From positions 1 through 50,843 of the forward strand of contig NZ_BJDO01000016.1 of the NCBI RefSeq assembly GCF_005405185.1: DNA of 50,843 bases, given 5' to 3'. Below the pieces are notes generated by a model. The model did no database searches, was not told where the DNA came from, and was given only the letters and a program-made list of their open reading frames with translations. The DNA is from Secundilactobacillus hailunensis. GTDB lineage: Bacteria > Bacillota > Bacilli > Lactobacillales > Lactobacillaceae. Made by a program: the position numbers and the translations under genes. Numbering within the stretch: the first letter of the stretch is position 1; each line of letters begins with the position of its first letter. This document shows, piece by piece, positions 21,666 through 30,517 of this stretch.

Positions 21666-22679
21666 ATGCGGAAACGTGCGCGAGTGATATATAATCCTTC
21701 TTCTGGCCGGGAGGCCTTGAAGAAGGATATGATCGATATTTTAGGAGTCTTTGAACAAGCGGGGTATGAAACCAGTGCGTTTGCAACTACCCCGGCTCCT
21801 AATTCGGCACGTGATGAAGCCGAACGGGTTGCGCGTGAGGGCTTTGAATTAGTCGTTGCCGCTGGTGGTGATGGGACCATTAACGAAGTTGTCAACGGAA
21901 TTGCCGGCTTAAAGAAACGGCCAAAAATGGCCATTATTCCGGCTGGGACCACTAATGATTATGCTCGAGCGCTGCGTATTCCACGGGAGGATCCCTTAGC
22001 CGCCGCTAAAGTTGTTTTAAAGAATCAAACCATTAAAATGGACATTGGCATGGCCGGTAAAACCTACTTTGTCAATATTGCTGGTGGCGGTCGTTTGACT
22101 GAATTAACGTATGAGGTGCCCTCTAATTTAAAGACCTTATTTGGTTACTTGGCATACTTGGTCAAAGGGGCCGAGCTATTACCGCGAATTCGACCATTTA
22201 AGGTGGATCTAAAGTACGATGGTGAAGAATACATTGGTGAAGCTTCCATGTTTTTCTTAGCGCTGACGAACTCAGTTGGTGGTTTTGAACAAATTGTTCC
22301 CGATGCTTCGCTGAATGACGGTAAGTTCACGATGATTATCGTAAAGACGAGCAACTTGGCTGAAATCTTACACTTAATTACGTTAGTGTTGACTGGTGGC
22401 AGGCACATCAACGATTCACGGATTATATATCGTAAAGTGCGTAAGGTTGAAGCCAAGCCCCGGGGCGATTCCAAGATCATGATCAACTTGGACGGTGAAT
22501 ATGGTGGCGATGCGCCAATGACCTTCGTTAATTTGAAGCAGCACATTGAAACTTATGCTAATCTGGATGACATTCCAGATGCTGCTGTGGAAACCGAAAC
22601 ACCGGAAATCCTAGAAGCAGAGCGTAAGTTCTTAGCAGGAGTTCAAGAACTGCCAGAAGACGAAGAACCAAAGAAATAA
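21666..22679 (+). CDS. dagK: Diacylglycerol kinase family lipid kinase (DagK-like)
   Basis: A 337-residue soluble lipid kinase with the catalytic signature AAGGDGTINEVVNG near residue 68 and the PAGTTNDYAR motif near residue 97. In Bacillus DgkB/DagK recycles diacylglycerol, formed during lipoteichoic acid synthesis, to phosphatidic acid. The acidic C-terminal tail (ELPEDEEPKK) is unremarkable. The ATG at 21666 is preceded by GGGGAGG; eight in-frame codons upstream contain that site. It is 35 bases after gatB and likely part of the same transcript, as in many lactobacilli. Confidence 0.93.
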   Translation: MRKRARVIYNPSSGREALKKDMIDILGVFEQAGYETSAFATTPAPNSARDEAERVAREGFELVVAAGGDGTINEVVNGIAGLKKRPKMAIIPAGTTNDYARALRIPREDPLAAAKVVLKNQTIKMDIGMAGKTYFVNIAGGGRLTELTYEVPSNLKTLFGYLAYLVKGAELLPRIRPFKVDLKYDGEEYIGEASMFFLALTNSVGGFEQIVPDASLNDGKFTMIIVKTSNLAEILHLITLVLTGGRHINDSRIIYRKVRKVEAKPRGDSKIMINLDGEYGGDAPMTFVNLKQHIETYANLDDIPDAAVETETPEILEAERKFLAGVQELPEDEEPKK

Positions 22680-22699
22680 TTTTTATAGTATGAATTAGG

Positions 22700-22743
22700 A
22701 GGGTTTTGCTGTATGATACGTAAGGCAGCAAAACCTTTCTTTT
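22700..22743 (+). terminator. Terminator between dagK and the rRNA methyltransferase gene
   Basis: A 12-pair stem (22700-22711 with 22726-22737, one G-T) followed by a T-rich tail TTTCTTTT. It lies only 22 bases before the next start codon, so it may attenuate that gene rather than simply end the gat transcript. Confidence 0.75.
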
Positions 22744-22764
22744 AGTTAAAACAAGGAGATTTAC

Positions 22765-24138
22765 ATGAAAATACAAGCACCAGTAGCAAAAAACGAAACT
22801 TATACGGGTACCGTTATGGATCTGACCTATGAAGGTAACGGCGTGGTTAAGATCGACAATTATTCATTGTTTATCACCAACGCCTTACCAGGTGAGAAGA
22901 TTAAATTTGTCGTGACTAAGGTCGGTAAGTCCTTTGGTTTCGGCCGGGTTTTGGAACATCTAACGACTTCACCAGACCGCGCAGAGATCGATGCTAAGGA
23001 CCGTAAGCTCGCACAAGCCGGCATTGCACCGCTGCAGCACATGGTGTATCCTGCTCAACTGCGTTTCAAACAGCATCAGATCGAATCACTGCTGGCCAAG
23101 AACAAACTTGACCTCAGCGTTTCTGAAACCATTGGCATGGAGACCCCTTATCACTACCGTAATAAGGCCCAAATTCCAGTGCGGATGGTGAAGGGTCAGC
23201 TGGAAACTGGTTTTTACCGTCAGCATTCACACGATCTAGTGCCATTGACTGATTTCTACATTCAAGATCCCCGGATCGATAAGGCTATCGTCATTGTGCG
23301 CGATATTTTACGTGGTGAAAATATCCCAGCTTATGATGAGCGCACCCATAAAGGAATCATTCGTAACATCATGGTCCGTCAGAGCTATTACGAAAAAGAA
23401 ATGATGATCGGCTTGATCACCAACAGCCACACCTTGCCACGGGCAAAGGAGATCGTGACCCAGATTTCAGAAGAACTGCCAGAAGTGACGAGTATCATTC
23501 AAAACGTCAATAACCGGCCAACTAACGTCATTATGGGACCAATCACTAACGTACTCTATGGCGAACCTGTGATCCATGATTCACTGCTGGGCAACCGGTT
23601 TGAAATTTCAGCCAAATCATTCTACCAAGTTAACCCAGTTCAAACTGAAAAACTGTATAAACTGGCTATTGACCGTGCCGGCTTAACTGGTAATGAAACG
23701 GTGATCGATGCTTACTGTGGGATTGGGACGATTTCCTTAGCCATGGCGCGTCACGCCAAAGAAGTTTACGGTGTTGAAGTGGTTTCAACCGCGGTTGAAG
23801 ACGCTAAGAAGAACGCTAAGTTAAATGGCTTAACCAACCTGCATTTTGAAACGAACAAGGCTGAATACCAGATGGCCGAATGGCAGAAACAGGGCTTAAA
23901 GCCGGATGTTATCGTGGTTGATCCACCACGTAAAGGGTTAGACGAAACGTTGATTGAAAGTGCTGCTGCCATGCAGCCGAAGAAGATCGTTTACGTTAGC
24001 TGCAACCCATCAACTTTGATTCGTGATGTGCAACGCTTTATGGACGAAGGCTACCACGTGACTGAACCCATTCAGCCCGTTGACCAATTCCCACAGACAC
24101 CACATATTGAATCAGTCACATTACTTGAAAAAGATTAA
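22765..24138 (+). CDS. rlmD: 23S rRNA (uracil-5-)-methyltransferase, RlmCD/RlmD type
   Basis: The 457-residue TrmA-family enzyme has an N-terminal TRAM domain (residues about 8-65), a central domain, and an AdoMet-dependent methyltransferase domain with VIDAYCGIGTISLAMA, VDPPRKGLDE and the catalytic cysteine in VYVSCNPSTLIRD. It methylates uracil 5 in 23S rRNA; which of the U747/U1939 positions cannot be told. The iron-sulfur cysteines found in E. coli RlmD at the TRAM/central junction are absent: this stretch reads LAQAGIAPLQHMVYPAQL. AAGGAG precedes the start. Confidence 0.9.
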   Translation: MKIQAPVAKNETYTGTVMDLTYEGNGVVKIDNYSLFITNALPGEKIKFVVTKVGKSFGFGRVLEHLTTSPDRAEIDAKDRKLAQAGIAPLQHMVYPAQLRFKQHQIESLLAKNKLDLSVSETIGMETPYHYRNKAQIPVRMVKGQLETGFYRQHSHDLVPLTDFYIQDPRIDKAIVIVRDILRGENIPAYDERTHKGIIRNIMVRQSYYEKEMMIGLITNSHTLPRAKEIVTQISEELPEVTSIIQNVNNRPTNVIMGPITNVLYGEPVIHDSLLGNRFEISAKSFYQVNPVQTEKLYKLAIDRAGLTGNETVIDAYCGIGTISLAMARHAKEVYGVEVVSTAVEDAKKNAKLNGLTNLHFETNKAEYQMAEWQKQGLKPDVIVVDPPRKGLDETLIESAAAMQPKKIVYVSCNPSTLIRDVQRFMDEGYHVTEPIQPVDQFPQTPHIESVTLLEKD

Positions 24139-24149
24139 ATAAGCAAATT

Positions 24150-24188
24150 AAAGGCACGACTAAGATGACTCTTAGTAGCGCCTTTTTA
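24150..24188 (+). terminator. Terminator after the rRNA methyltransferase gene
   Basis: AAAGGC (24150-24155) pairs with the GCCTTT ending at 24185, with an inner CTAAGA/TCTTAG stem, followed by T residues. Confidence 0.8.
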
Positions 24189-24201
24189 TTAGAGCAAAAA
24201 C

Positions 24202-24231
24202 TTGATTACTCACCATGTTTTAATCTATAAT
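24202..24231 (+). promoter_or_regulatory. Promoter of gshA
   Basis: TTGATT (24202-24207), 18 bases, and a perfect TATAAT (24226-24231) lie 37 bases before the gshA start. Confidence 0.6.
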
Positions 24232-24268
24232 CTATTCAATGTTAACCACAAACAATGGGGGATCTCGG

Positions 24269-25807
24269 ATGTTAGACAATCTTTTGAACGTCATTAAAGC
24301 AGAAGGCGTCAGTGAACAACTTTATCATGGTTTGGTAGGGGTTGAAGTCGAAGAGAATCGGGTCGATAAAAAGGGGCAGTTGAGTCGTGAACCGCATCCG
24401 CAAATGCTGGGGTCACGGGCATTTCACCCTTATTTACAGTCGGATTATGCTGAAACACAGGCGGAGTTAATTACGGATCCGAATCCCAATATCGGGGGTG
24501 TCTTAGACCAGTTGGATACGCTGCAAACGGTGTTGTACCGCTCGTTGCAGGGAGAGGATCGCATCTGGCCGTTGAGTATGCCACCACGGGTTACCGCTTC
24601 GGATATTGATTTTATCAAAGCTCACTTTAATCGGCCAGCCTATGCCGACTACCGTAACTACTTGACTAAAAAATATGGGGTTTGCCCAAAGATCATGACG
24701 GGGGTGCATTTAAATTACAGTATTCCAGATCCCGTGATCAATCGGCTTTATGCTCATTATGAAAACGAGTTTAGCCGGGTCACCGATTTTCGAAATGCAC
24801 TGTACTTTCGAATGGCACAAAACCTGGTGCTGAACCGCTGGCTGATTACTTATTTATTTGGGGCGTCGCCAGTTGCCGAAAAGGGTTTCTTTGATACTGT
24901 ACCTGAGGGACTTTCACATCCAGTTAGAAGTATCCGCAACAGCCATTTCGGTTATGCTAATCTGCCAGACGATGGGGTTGATGCGACAATCTATCAGTCA
25001 CTGCCGCATTTTATTGATCGCTTGAGTGATTTAGTGGCAACCAAAAAATTATACAGTCAAGCAGAATTTTATGGTCCCGTTCGGCTGCGGGGTGTCGATA
25101 GACTTAAAGAACTATCAACAAAGGGCGTGCGGTACCTTGAATTTCGTTGTTTAGACCTAATGCCGTTTCGTTCAAATGGTATCAGCCGCCATGCGCTTTA
25201 CTTAATGAAACTATTGTTCATTTATGCGTTAGTCACACCGGTGGATGACGAACGAATCGTTGCCAAACTGGAACAAGCGGAACAGGATAACGAGCGAGTA
25301 GCGCTGGAAGAACCCACTCAGCCAACGTTTAAAGCAACTGAGGGGCAACACTTCTTTAAGCAGTTACATGATCTGGCAGTTGAACTTAAAGCGCACAGCG
25401 AATTGATCAACGCAATTGACGATTTTGCTGAGGTGATCACTCATCCGGAGCTCACACCGGCGGCCAAGCTGGTCAGTCATCTGGATGACCATAACAGTCT
25501 TATGGACTTTGGTATTCAGCAGGCGACAGCGTGGAAAGCACAGCGCATCGGTACTGAAGAGTTATTGCCCCGAATGTCGCAATTGTCAGCTAACGCGCAG
25601 GAATTAATTTTTCGAGCTGTGCAGTTAGGTATCAGATACTATGCCGTACGCGATGAACATGGCGCGATTATGCTGATGCTGACGTTTAACTCAATTACCC
25701 AAGTGATCGAAGCTGACCGTGTTTCGGATGAACCAGCAACGGAGTATCTTAAACGGATGTTTCCAGATTTACCATTGCCAGATGTGAATAATGATCGGGT
25801 AATTTAG
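24269..25807 (+). CDS. gshA: Glutamate-cysteine ligase (GshA)
   Basis: The 512-residue protein matches the gamma-glutamylcysteine ligase part of GshF/GshA: GLVGVEVEENRVDKKGQLS at the N-terminus, DYAETQAELITDP, SMPPRV, TGVHLNYSIP and RYLEFRCLDLMPF. It joins glutamate to cysteine with ATP. The ATP-grasp glutathione synthetase half of the bifunctional GshF type is absent and no second gene for it is adjacent, so the product may be gamma-glutamylcysteine only, unless a synthetase lies elsewhere. The ATG at 24269 follows GGGGGAT; an in-frame ATG ten codons upstream lacks such a site. Confidence 0.9.
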   Translation: MLDNLLNVIKAEGVSEQLYHGLVGVEVEENRVDKKGQLSREPHPQMLGSRAFHPYLQSDYAETQAELITDPNPNIGGVLDQLDTLQTVLYRSLQGEDRIWPLSMPPRVTASDIDFIKAHFNRPAYADYRNYLTKKYGVCPKIMTGVHLNYSIPDPVINRLYAHYENEFSRVTDFRNALYFRMAQNLVLNRWLITYLFGASPVAEKGFFDTVPEGLSHPVRSIRNSHFGYANLPDDGVDATIYQSLPHFIDRLSDLVATKKLYSQAEFYGPVRLRGVDRLKELSTKGVRYLEFRCLDLMPFRSNGISRHALYLMKLLFIYALVTPVDDERIVAKLEQAEQDNERVALEEPTQPTFKATEGQHFFKQLHDLAVELKAHSELINAIDDFAEVITHPELTPAAKLVSHLDDHNSLMDFGIQQATAWKAQRIGTEELLPRMSQLSANAQELIFRAVQLGIRYYAVRDEHGAIMLMLTFNSITQVIEADRVSDEPATEYLKRMFPDLPLPDVNNDRVI

Positions 25808-25891
25808 AAAACGAGTGTGATTGTTTTTCAGGATGCTGCTAAGAGGGAAAGCGCTTAGTGGCATTTTGGGTTCAGGTAACTAAAGTTTGTA

Positions 25892-25906
25892 ATGTAACCG
25901 CTAACA
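25892..25906. promoter_or_regulatory. cre site (CcpA) before the NmrA-like gene
   Basis: ATGTAACCGCTAACA matches the cre consensus WTGNAANCGNWNNCW at every defined position. It overlaps the expected -35 region of a promoter whose -10 is TACAAT at 25925-25930, so CcpA binding would block transcription when preferred sugars are used. Confidence 0.65.
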
Positions 25907-25968
25907 TTATTTTGCTGAAAGCTTTACAATAAAAGTGTAGTCAATTAACACAATGGGAGGCTTTCATA

Positions 25969-26820
25969 ATGATTTTAGTAACTGCAGCTGCTGGGCATGC
26001 TGGTTCAGCAATGGTTAAGGGTTTGGTTGATAAGGGCTATGACGTTGTCGCAACTGACATTGATCCGAAAGTTAAAGATTTACCAGGCATCAAAAAGGCG
26101 TTAGTGGGTAACATTGATGATCTTGAATTTCAGAAAAAGTTAATTGCTAGCTGTGATCAAATTGTCTATATTCCACCGGTCTATAATGCGCAAGATGATA
26201 TGGTCGGCAATTCGATGATTGATTTGGCGGTACAGGCTAAAATTAAGCAGTTCGTGCTGATTTCTGTCATTCATCCCATTTTAACAACGTTATTGCAGCA
26301 TACTACAAAGCGCAAAATTGAAGAGCATTTAATTTACACGAGTATGAATGAAGACCTGCCTTATACTATTCTTCAGCCAACTCATTATATGTATAATTTT
26401 CCACCTCAATTGGTGATGAAAACGAACGAATACCAAATGTTTTTCCCAGTTGACCAGAAACGAGTGGCTTGGGTCGATCCTGCAGACGTTGCTGAAGTCC
26501 TCACCAAAGTTGTTGCTGACCCACAAAAATATGATAAGGCAGATTACGAGCTGGTTGGCACGCCACGGTTATCCTGTGATGACTGTGTTGACATCTTTAA
26601 CGAAGTGACAGGCAAGCACGCTAAAGCAACTTATGTGCCAATTAAGACTTTCTTGGATGAAATGCACGTGACTGATATTGCGTCTCGTGTAGCGCTGACC
26701 CATTTAGCTGATACGTATACCAAGTGGGGGCTTGATGGCAATACCAGCGTACTGGAATGGCAATTAGGCCGTAAACCGACAAGCTTCAGAGACTATCTGA
26801 AGCGAGAACTGAAACTTTAA
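25969..26820 (+). CDS. NmrA/NAD(P)-binding family oxidoreductase
   Basis: A 283-residue atypical short-chain dehydrogenase with the N-terminal dinucleotide-binding pattern VTAAAGHAGSAMVKGL, a beta-strand ending in DI after the second strand, and an NmrA-like body (QPTHYMYNFPPQLV). It lacks the YxxxK pair of classical short-chain dehydrogenases in the expected position, as is usual for NmrA-like proteins, which may act as reductases or redox sensors. GGGAGG precedes the start. A well matched cre site indicates catabolite control. The substrate is unknown. Confidence 0.8.
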   Translation: MILVTAAAGHAGSAMVKGLVDKGYDVVATDIDPKVKDLPGIKKALVGNIDDLEFQKKLIASCDQIVYIPPVYNAQDDMVGNSMIDLAVQAKIKQFVLISVIHPILTTLLQHTTKRKIEEHLIYTSMNEDLPYTILQPTHYMYNFPPQLVMKTNEYQMFFPVDQKRVAWVDPADVAEVLTKVVADPQKYDKADYELVGTPRLSCDDCVDIFNEVTGKHAKATYVPIKTFLDEMHVTDIASRVALTHLADTYTKWGLDGNTSVLEWQLGRKPTSFRDYLKRELKL

Positions 26821-26837
26821 AAAATTTGTAGACAAAG

Positions 26838-26879
26838 AAAGGGTGAAGCGACCCAGTATCAAGGCCGCTTCACCCTTTT
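26838..26879. terminator. Bidirectional terminator between convergent genes
   Basis: A 13-bp stem AAAGGGTGAAGCG (26838-26850) with CGCTTCACCCTTT (26866-26878) serves the NmrA-like gene and the convergent acetyltransferase gene. Confidence 0.88.
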
Positions 26880-26889
26880 AGTTACCAAT

Positions 26890-27483
26890 TCACTCTTCAA
26901 TTTTACGTAGCACATGGCAGGGATTTCCCACTGCAACCACGTGGTCGGGAATGTCTTTAGTGACCACGCTGCCCGCGCCAATGACGGTCCCTTCACCGAT
27001 AGTTACACCGGGCAGGATAATCACGCCGCCACCGATCCAGCAGCCGTGTTTGATGTGAACGGGTAAGGAACGGGTCCTGACAAAGTGCTGTTCAGGATGG
27101 CTAGCCCACTGGTCATTTAGCCGATCTGAAAGGGGTACCGGATGCGTCCCCGTATAAATTTGAACGTTGGGCGCCACCATGGTTTCACCATCAATACGAA
27201 TTTCAGCAGAGTCCATTAGCGAGCAGTTCATATTGATGGAAATCTTATCCCCCAAATGAATGTTCCGGGCAAAATCGCAGAGAAATGGGGTGCCCACGGT
27301 CACGTTTTTGCCGATACTGCCCAGCGACTGTTCCAAAAGCGTTCGTCGCTTATCAGCCTGGTCGTAAGGCGTTTGGTTGTAAACCATTAAAAAGTGGTTG
27401 GCCTCGTCCTTATATTGTTTAAAAATCGGGTCGTGAGCATCGTATAAATCACCATTTTGTTGTTTTTCAAGTTCCGTTGTCAT
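26890..27483 (-). CDS. Maltose/galactoside O-acetyltransferase family protein
   Basis: A 197-residue left-handed beta-helix acetyltransferase. The N-terminal maltose acetyltransferase cap (EKQQNGDLYDAHDPIFKQY) is followed by hexapeptide repeats, the catalytic histidine in YTGTHPV, and the GGGVIILPGVTIGEGTVIGAGSVV strand region split over repeats. It transfers acetyl from acetyl-CoA to a sugar; the substrate cannot be told. The start at 27483 (MTTELE) is chosen because the family N-terminus begins there, but the ribosome binding site is weak; an ATG eight codons upstream is an alternative. Confidence 0.88.
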   Translation of the reverse strand: MTTELEKQQNGDLYDAHDPIFKQYKDEANHFLMVYNQTPYDQADKRRTLLEQSLGSIGKNVTVGTPFLCDFARNIHLGDKISINMNCSLMDSAEIRIDGETMVAPNVQIYTGTHPVPLSDRLNDQWASHPEQHFVRTRSLPVHIKHGCWIGGGVIILPGVTIGEGTVIGAGSVVTKDIPDHVVAVGNPCHVLRKIEE

Positions 27484-27581
27484 CTTATCATCACATCTAC
27501 CAATCATTGTTTAGTATTAATTAACCGCTTCCATTCTAGCATTGGTGATTAAGGTCAGCAACTTGGGCAGGTACGGGATAC

Positions 27582-27612
27582 AAAAAAAGTTCTCTCGAGG
27601 AGAACTTTTAGA
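27582..27612. terminator. Terminator after the amino acid permease gene
   Basis: AAAAGTTCTC (27585-27594) pairs with GAGAACTTTT (27600-27609) around TCGAG. On the minus strand it is followed by a run of T and ends the permease gene. Confidence 0.8.
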
Positions 27613-27619
27613 TAAACCA

Positions 27620-28942
27620 TTATTTAGCTTGTTTACGTTGATGATAGTAATAAACTGGGATGCCGATACCGGTTAAGACTAGTCCAATGACGGCTAAAGC
27701 AGTCTGGGTCAAGATGGTGATGATTAAGATAAACAGGCCACCAAGAATCGCAATGATTGGGATCACAGGATAGCCTGGCACCCGGTATGGTCGTTGTAGT
27801 TTCGGTTCTCGTTTACGTAGAATAAACAATGCAATGAACAGTAAGACGTTGAAGATCCACATCACAAAGACCAGCATATCGGTTAAAGTATCAAAGGACC
27901 CCATGAACATCATGATCACAGCAATGCCAAACTCAGCTAGGCCAGCATAGTAGGGGACGTAAGTCTTACGGGAGATCTTTCGTAGTTGTTTGCTGAACGG
28001 CAGTGAATTTTCACTGGCCATCGCAAAGGGCACCCGCATTCCAGTTAACGTATAGCCGTTGATGGCGCCATACACGGAGATCAAGATTCCAACGGTAACG
28101 AGTTTACCGCCAATGGGGCCAAAGATCATTTCAGCAGTTTCAGAGGCAGTGTTGAGATTGCCGGCAATGTGATCAACTGGCAGGCTCTTTAGAAACACAA
28201 AGTTGATAATGGCATAGATGACAGTGATAAAGACCAGCCCCAGTACGATAGCGCGCGGGAGGTCTTTTTCAGGGTGTTTCATTTCCCCCGCAATATTGCC
28301 GATACTGATCCAGCCATCATAAGCAAACATCGTGGCTAACAGGCCGCTGCTAAACGCGGTCCAGAAATTTAAATGCGGTCCTGCCGTCACCGGTAACAGT
28401 GAAACTGAGACCTGCGCTTTTGAAAACAGGCCAAAGACCACGATAATAAAGATCGGAATCAGTTTAAAAATCAGCGTAATTGATTGTAAGGCACCACCGA
28501 CTCGCGCACCCAAAAAGTTGATGAGGGTGATACTAAGCCCGCAGGCGATGGCGATCGGAATGTGCCAGATTAACGGCAGGTGAAATAGGTTTAGAACCTG
28601 GGTAGAAAAGATGATTGACAACGCGGCAATGTTAGCCGGGTAATAAACTAGGATCAAAGCCCAGCCCATTAAAAAGCCTGGTAGTTTGCCATAGGTGTAC
28701 TCAATGTATTTAATGGCGCCACCAGTTCGCGGAATTGCTGCAGCGAGTTCCGCGACAGTTAAGCCAGCACAAATGGTGAGCAGGCCGCCTAAGATCCAAG
28801 CTGCCAAGGTCATGCTGGCCGAGCCAGTCACTTCGACGACACTGGCGACTTTAAAGAAGACGCCTGCGCCAATAACGGTTCCCATCACGGTTGACAGGGC
28901 GGTAAACAAACCGATTTCGCGTTTTAATTTTGGTTCACTCAA
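27620..28942 (-). CDS. APC family amino acid permease
   Basis: A 440-residue permease with 12 predicted membrane helices and the APC signature near the N-terminus (TVMGTVIGAGVFF), followed by PRTGGAIKYIEYTYGKLPGFLMGW. It resembles the LAT/SteT branch of exchangers, but the substrate cannot be read from the sequence. The TTG start at 28942 is preceded by GGAAGGACGG; an in-frame TTG 12 codons further upstream has no such site. It is a single-gene unit with terminators on both sides. Confidence 0.88.
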   Translation of the reverse strand: MSEPKLKREIGLFTALSTVMGTVIGAGVFFKVASVVEVTGSASMTLAAWILGGLLTICAGLTVAELAAAIPRTGGAIKYIEYTYGKLPGFLMGWALILVYYPANIAALSIIFSTQVLNLFHLPLIWHIPIAIACGLSITLINFLGARVGGALQSITLIFKLIPIFIIVVFGLFSKAQVSVSLLPVTAGPHLNFWTAFSSGLLATMFAYDGWISIGNIAGEMKHPEKDLPRAIVLGLVFITVIYAIINFVFLKSLPVDHIAGNLNTASETAEMIFGPIGGKLVTVGILISVYGAINGYTLTGMRVPFAMASENSLPFSKQLRKISRKTYVPYYAGLAEFGIAVIMMFMGSFDTLTDMLVFVMWIFNVLLFIALFILRKREPKLQRPYRVPGYPVIPIIAILGGLFILIITILTQTALAVIGLVLTGIGIPVYYYHQRKQAK

Positions 28943-28988
28943 GATAATTTCCGTCCTTCCGAATTCAGTAGCAATCAATTATAGCAAA

Positions 28989-29016
28989 GAAAAACCCCGG
29001 TGACAACGCACCGGGG
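28989..29016 (-). terminator. Terminator after the gluconate permease gene
   Basis: CCCCGGTG pairs with CACCGGGG (28995-29002 with 29009-29016). On the minus strand a TTTTT run follows, so it ends the gntK-gntP transcript. Confidence 0.85.
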
Positions 29017-29048
29017 AAGGGTTTAATATTAGAAGTTCATGATAATGA

Positions 29049-30407
29049 TTAATGGAACAGGGCGTTCAGAATCATAACCATGCAGATTCCGACGACTGAA
29101 ATGACGGTTTCAAGCACGGTCCAAATTGAGAGTGTTTGTTTCACGGTCAAATCAAAATATTCTCTAAACATCCAGAACCCAGCATCGTTAACGTGTGAAG
29201 CAGCTAATGAACCGGCACCAATGGCAAGAACCATCAGGGCAGGATCAACACCGGCAGCGGACATCAATGGGGCAACGATACCAGCAGCGGTTAAAGCAGC
29301 CACGGTAGCAGAACCTAATGCGATCCGCAGAACAACGGCAACTAACCAGCCAAGAATCAGTGGGCTGATGCTTGAGTTGGCGAACATCTTAGCGACTTCT
29401 TTACCAACACCACCATCGATCAGCACTTGCTTGAAGGCACCGCCACCACCAATAACTAACAGCAGCATGGCGATAGACTTAACGGCATTTTCAACGGTTT
29501 CCATGATATCTTTGGTTGCACGGCCACGGGCCCAGCCCATTGACCACATTGCAAATAGCAAAGAAATCAGCATGGCAATCGCAGGATCACCAATGAAAGC
29601 AACGATTTGGTCAAGCATCGTTGGGTTCTTGGTTGGTGTTGTACCACCATCGACAGTCATTTTATAAATGGTCGTGATGGCCATTAAGATAACTGGGAAT
29701 AGTGAGGTCAAAGTGGAAAGGCCAAAGCTAGGTTCGTCTTCAGGGGCCATTTCCTTAACTTCACCAAGGGAGCTTAAGTCACCCTTTTGTTTGAAAGCAG
29801 ATGGGGCAAATTTTTCAGCTAACTTAGTAAATAGCGGACCAGCAATGTAGGCAGCTGGAATGGCAACGACGATACCAAAGAGTAAGACTTTACCATCACT
29901 AGCGCCCAAGGCTGCCGCAATGGCAGTTGGTGCTGGGTGAGGTGGTAAGAATCCGTGGGTAACTGATAAGGCAGCTGCCATTGGAATCCCAAGGTAAAGA
30001 ATTGGCACTTCAGCTTCAACGGCAATGGCAAAGACGATAGGAACTAACAGAACCATCCCAACTTCGAAGAATAGCGCGATACCAATAATGAATGACGCAA
30101 GCATAATAGCTAATTGAAGGCGTTTGCGACCGAATTTATCAATTAAAGTTGTGGCAATTTTGTGAGCACCGCCGGAATCGGCAACTAACCGACCCAGCAT
30201 GGCACCAAAACCAAAGACCAGTGACAATTCACCTAATTGACTGCCAATGCCAGTTTCGATACTAGTTGCAATTTTGGTGAGTGGCATGCCAAGTAAAATA
30301 GCAGTTAAAACAGAGGTTAAAATCAGAGAAACGAACGTGTTCATCTTGAATTTGATAATCAAGACTAACAGGAACAGGATCCCGATAACTAACGCTAGTA
30401 TTTCCAT
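29049..30407 (-). CDS. gntP: Gluconate:H+ symporter, GntP family
   Basis: A 452-residue transporter with 12-14 membrane helices and GntP family blocks: GFGAMLGRLVADSGGAHKIA, PHPAPTAIAAALG, LVIGGGGAFKQVLIDGGVG and NDAGFWMFREYFDLTVKQTL (in segments). It imports gluconate with protons. It lies downstream of gluconokinase on the same strand, 110 bases apart, giving uptake plus phosphorylation in one unit. AAAGGG precedes the ATG. Confidence 0.93.
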   Translation of the reverse strand: MEILALVIGILFLLVLIIKFKMNTFVSLILTSVLTAILLGMPLTKIATSIETGIGSQLGELSLVFGFGAMLGRLVADSGGAHKIATTLIDKFGRKRLQLAIMLASFIIGIALFFEVGMVLLVPIVFAIAVEAEVPILYLGIPMAAALSVTHGFLPPHPAPTAIAAALGASDGKVLLFGIVVAIPAAYIAGPLFTKLAEKFAPSAFKQKGDLSSLGEVKEMAPEDEPSFGLSTLTSLFPVILMAITTIYKMTVDGGTTPTKNPTMLDQIVAFIGDPAIAMLISLLFAMWSMGWARGRATKDIMETVENAVKSIAMLLLVIGGGGAFKQVLIDGGVGKEVAKMFANSSISPLILGWLVAVVLRIALGSATVAALTAAGIVAPLMSAAGVDPALMVLAIGAGSLAASHVNDAGFWMFREYFDLTVKQTLSIWTVLETVISVVGICMVMILNALFH

Positions 30408-30436
30408 AGTTAGAAAACCCTTTCAAAGGATGGCAA

Positions 30437-30462
30437 TGGAATCACCGCAAAGCGGCGTTCCA
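30437..30462 (-). other. Hairpin between gluconokinase and permease genes
   Basis: TGGAA/TTCCA and an inner CCGC/GCGG stem around AAA form an interrupted hairpin without a T run. It may affect mRNA processing or stability inside the unit; no T tail supports termination. Confidence 0.35.
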
Positions 30463-30517
30463 CAGTGACGGACAATAATAACCCTTTTTAAGTTTAAATT
30501 ATGATACCCATAATGAA

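Noticed and set aside
29080-29667. 195-codon open frame opposite the gluconate permease
   Set aside because: It lies wholly antisense to a clear GntP transporter gene and its translation looks like a shadow of that gene, without a ribosome binding site or family features.
30412-30429. cre-like TTTGAAAGGGTTTTC before gntP
   Set aside because: The sequence contains the ribosome binding site of gntP and lacks the central CG of cre, so the resemblance is probably due to the AAAGGG motif.
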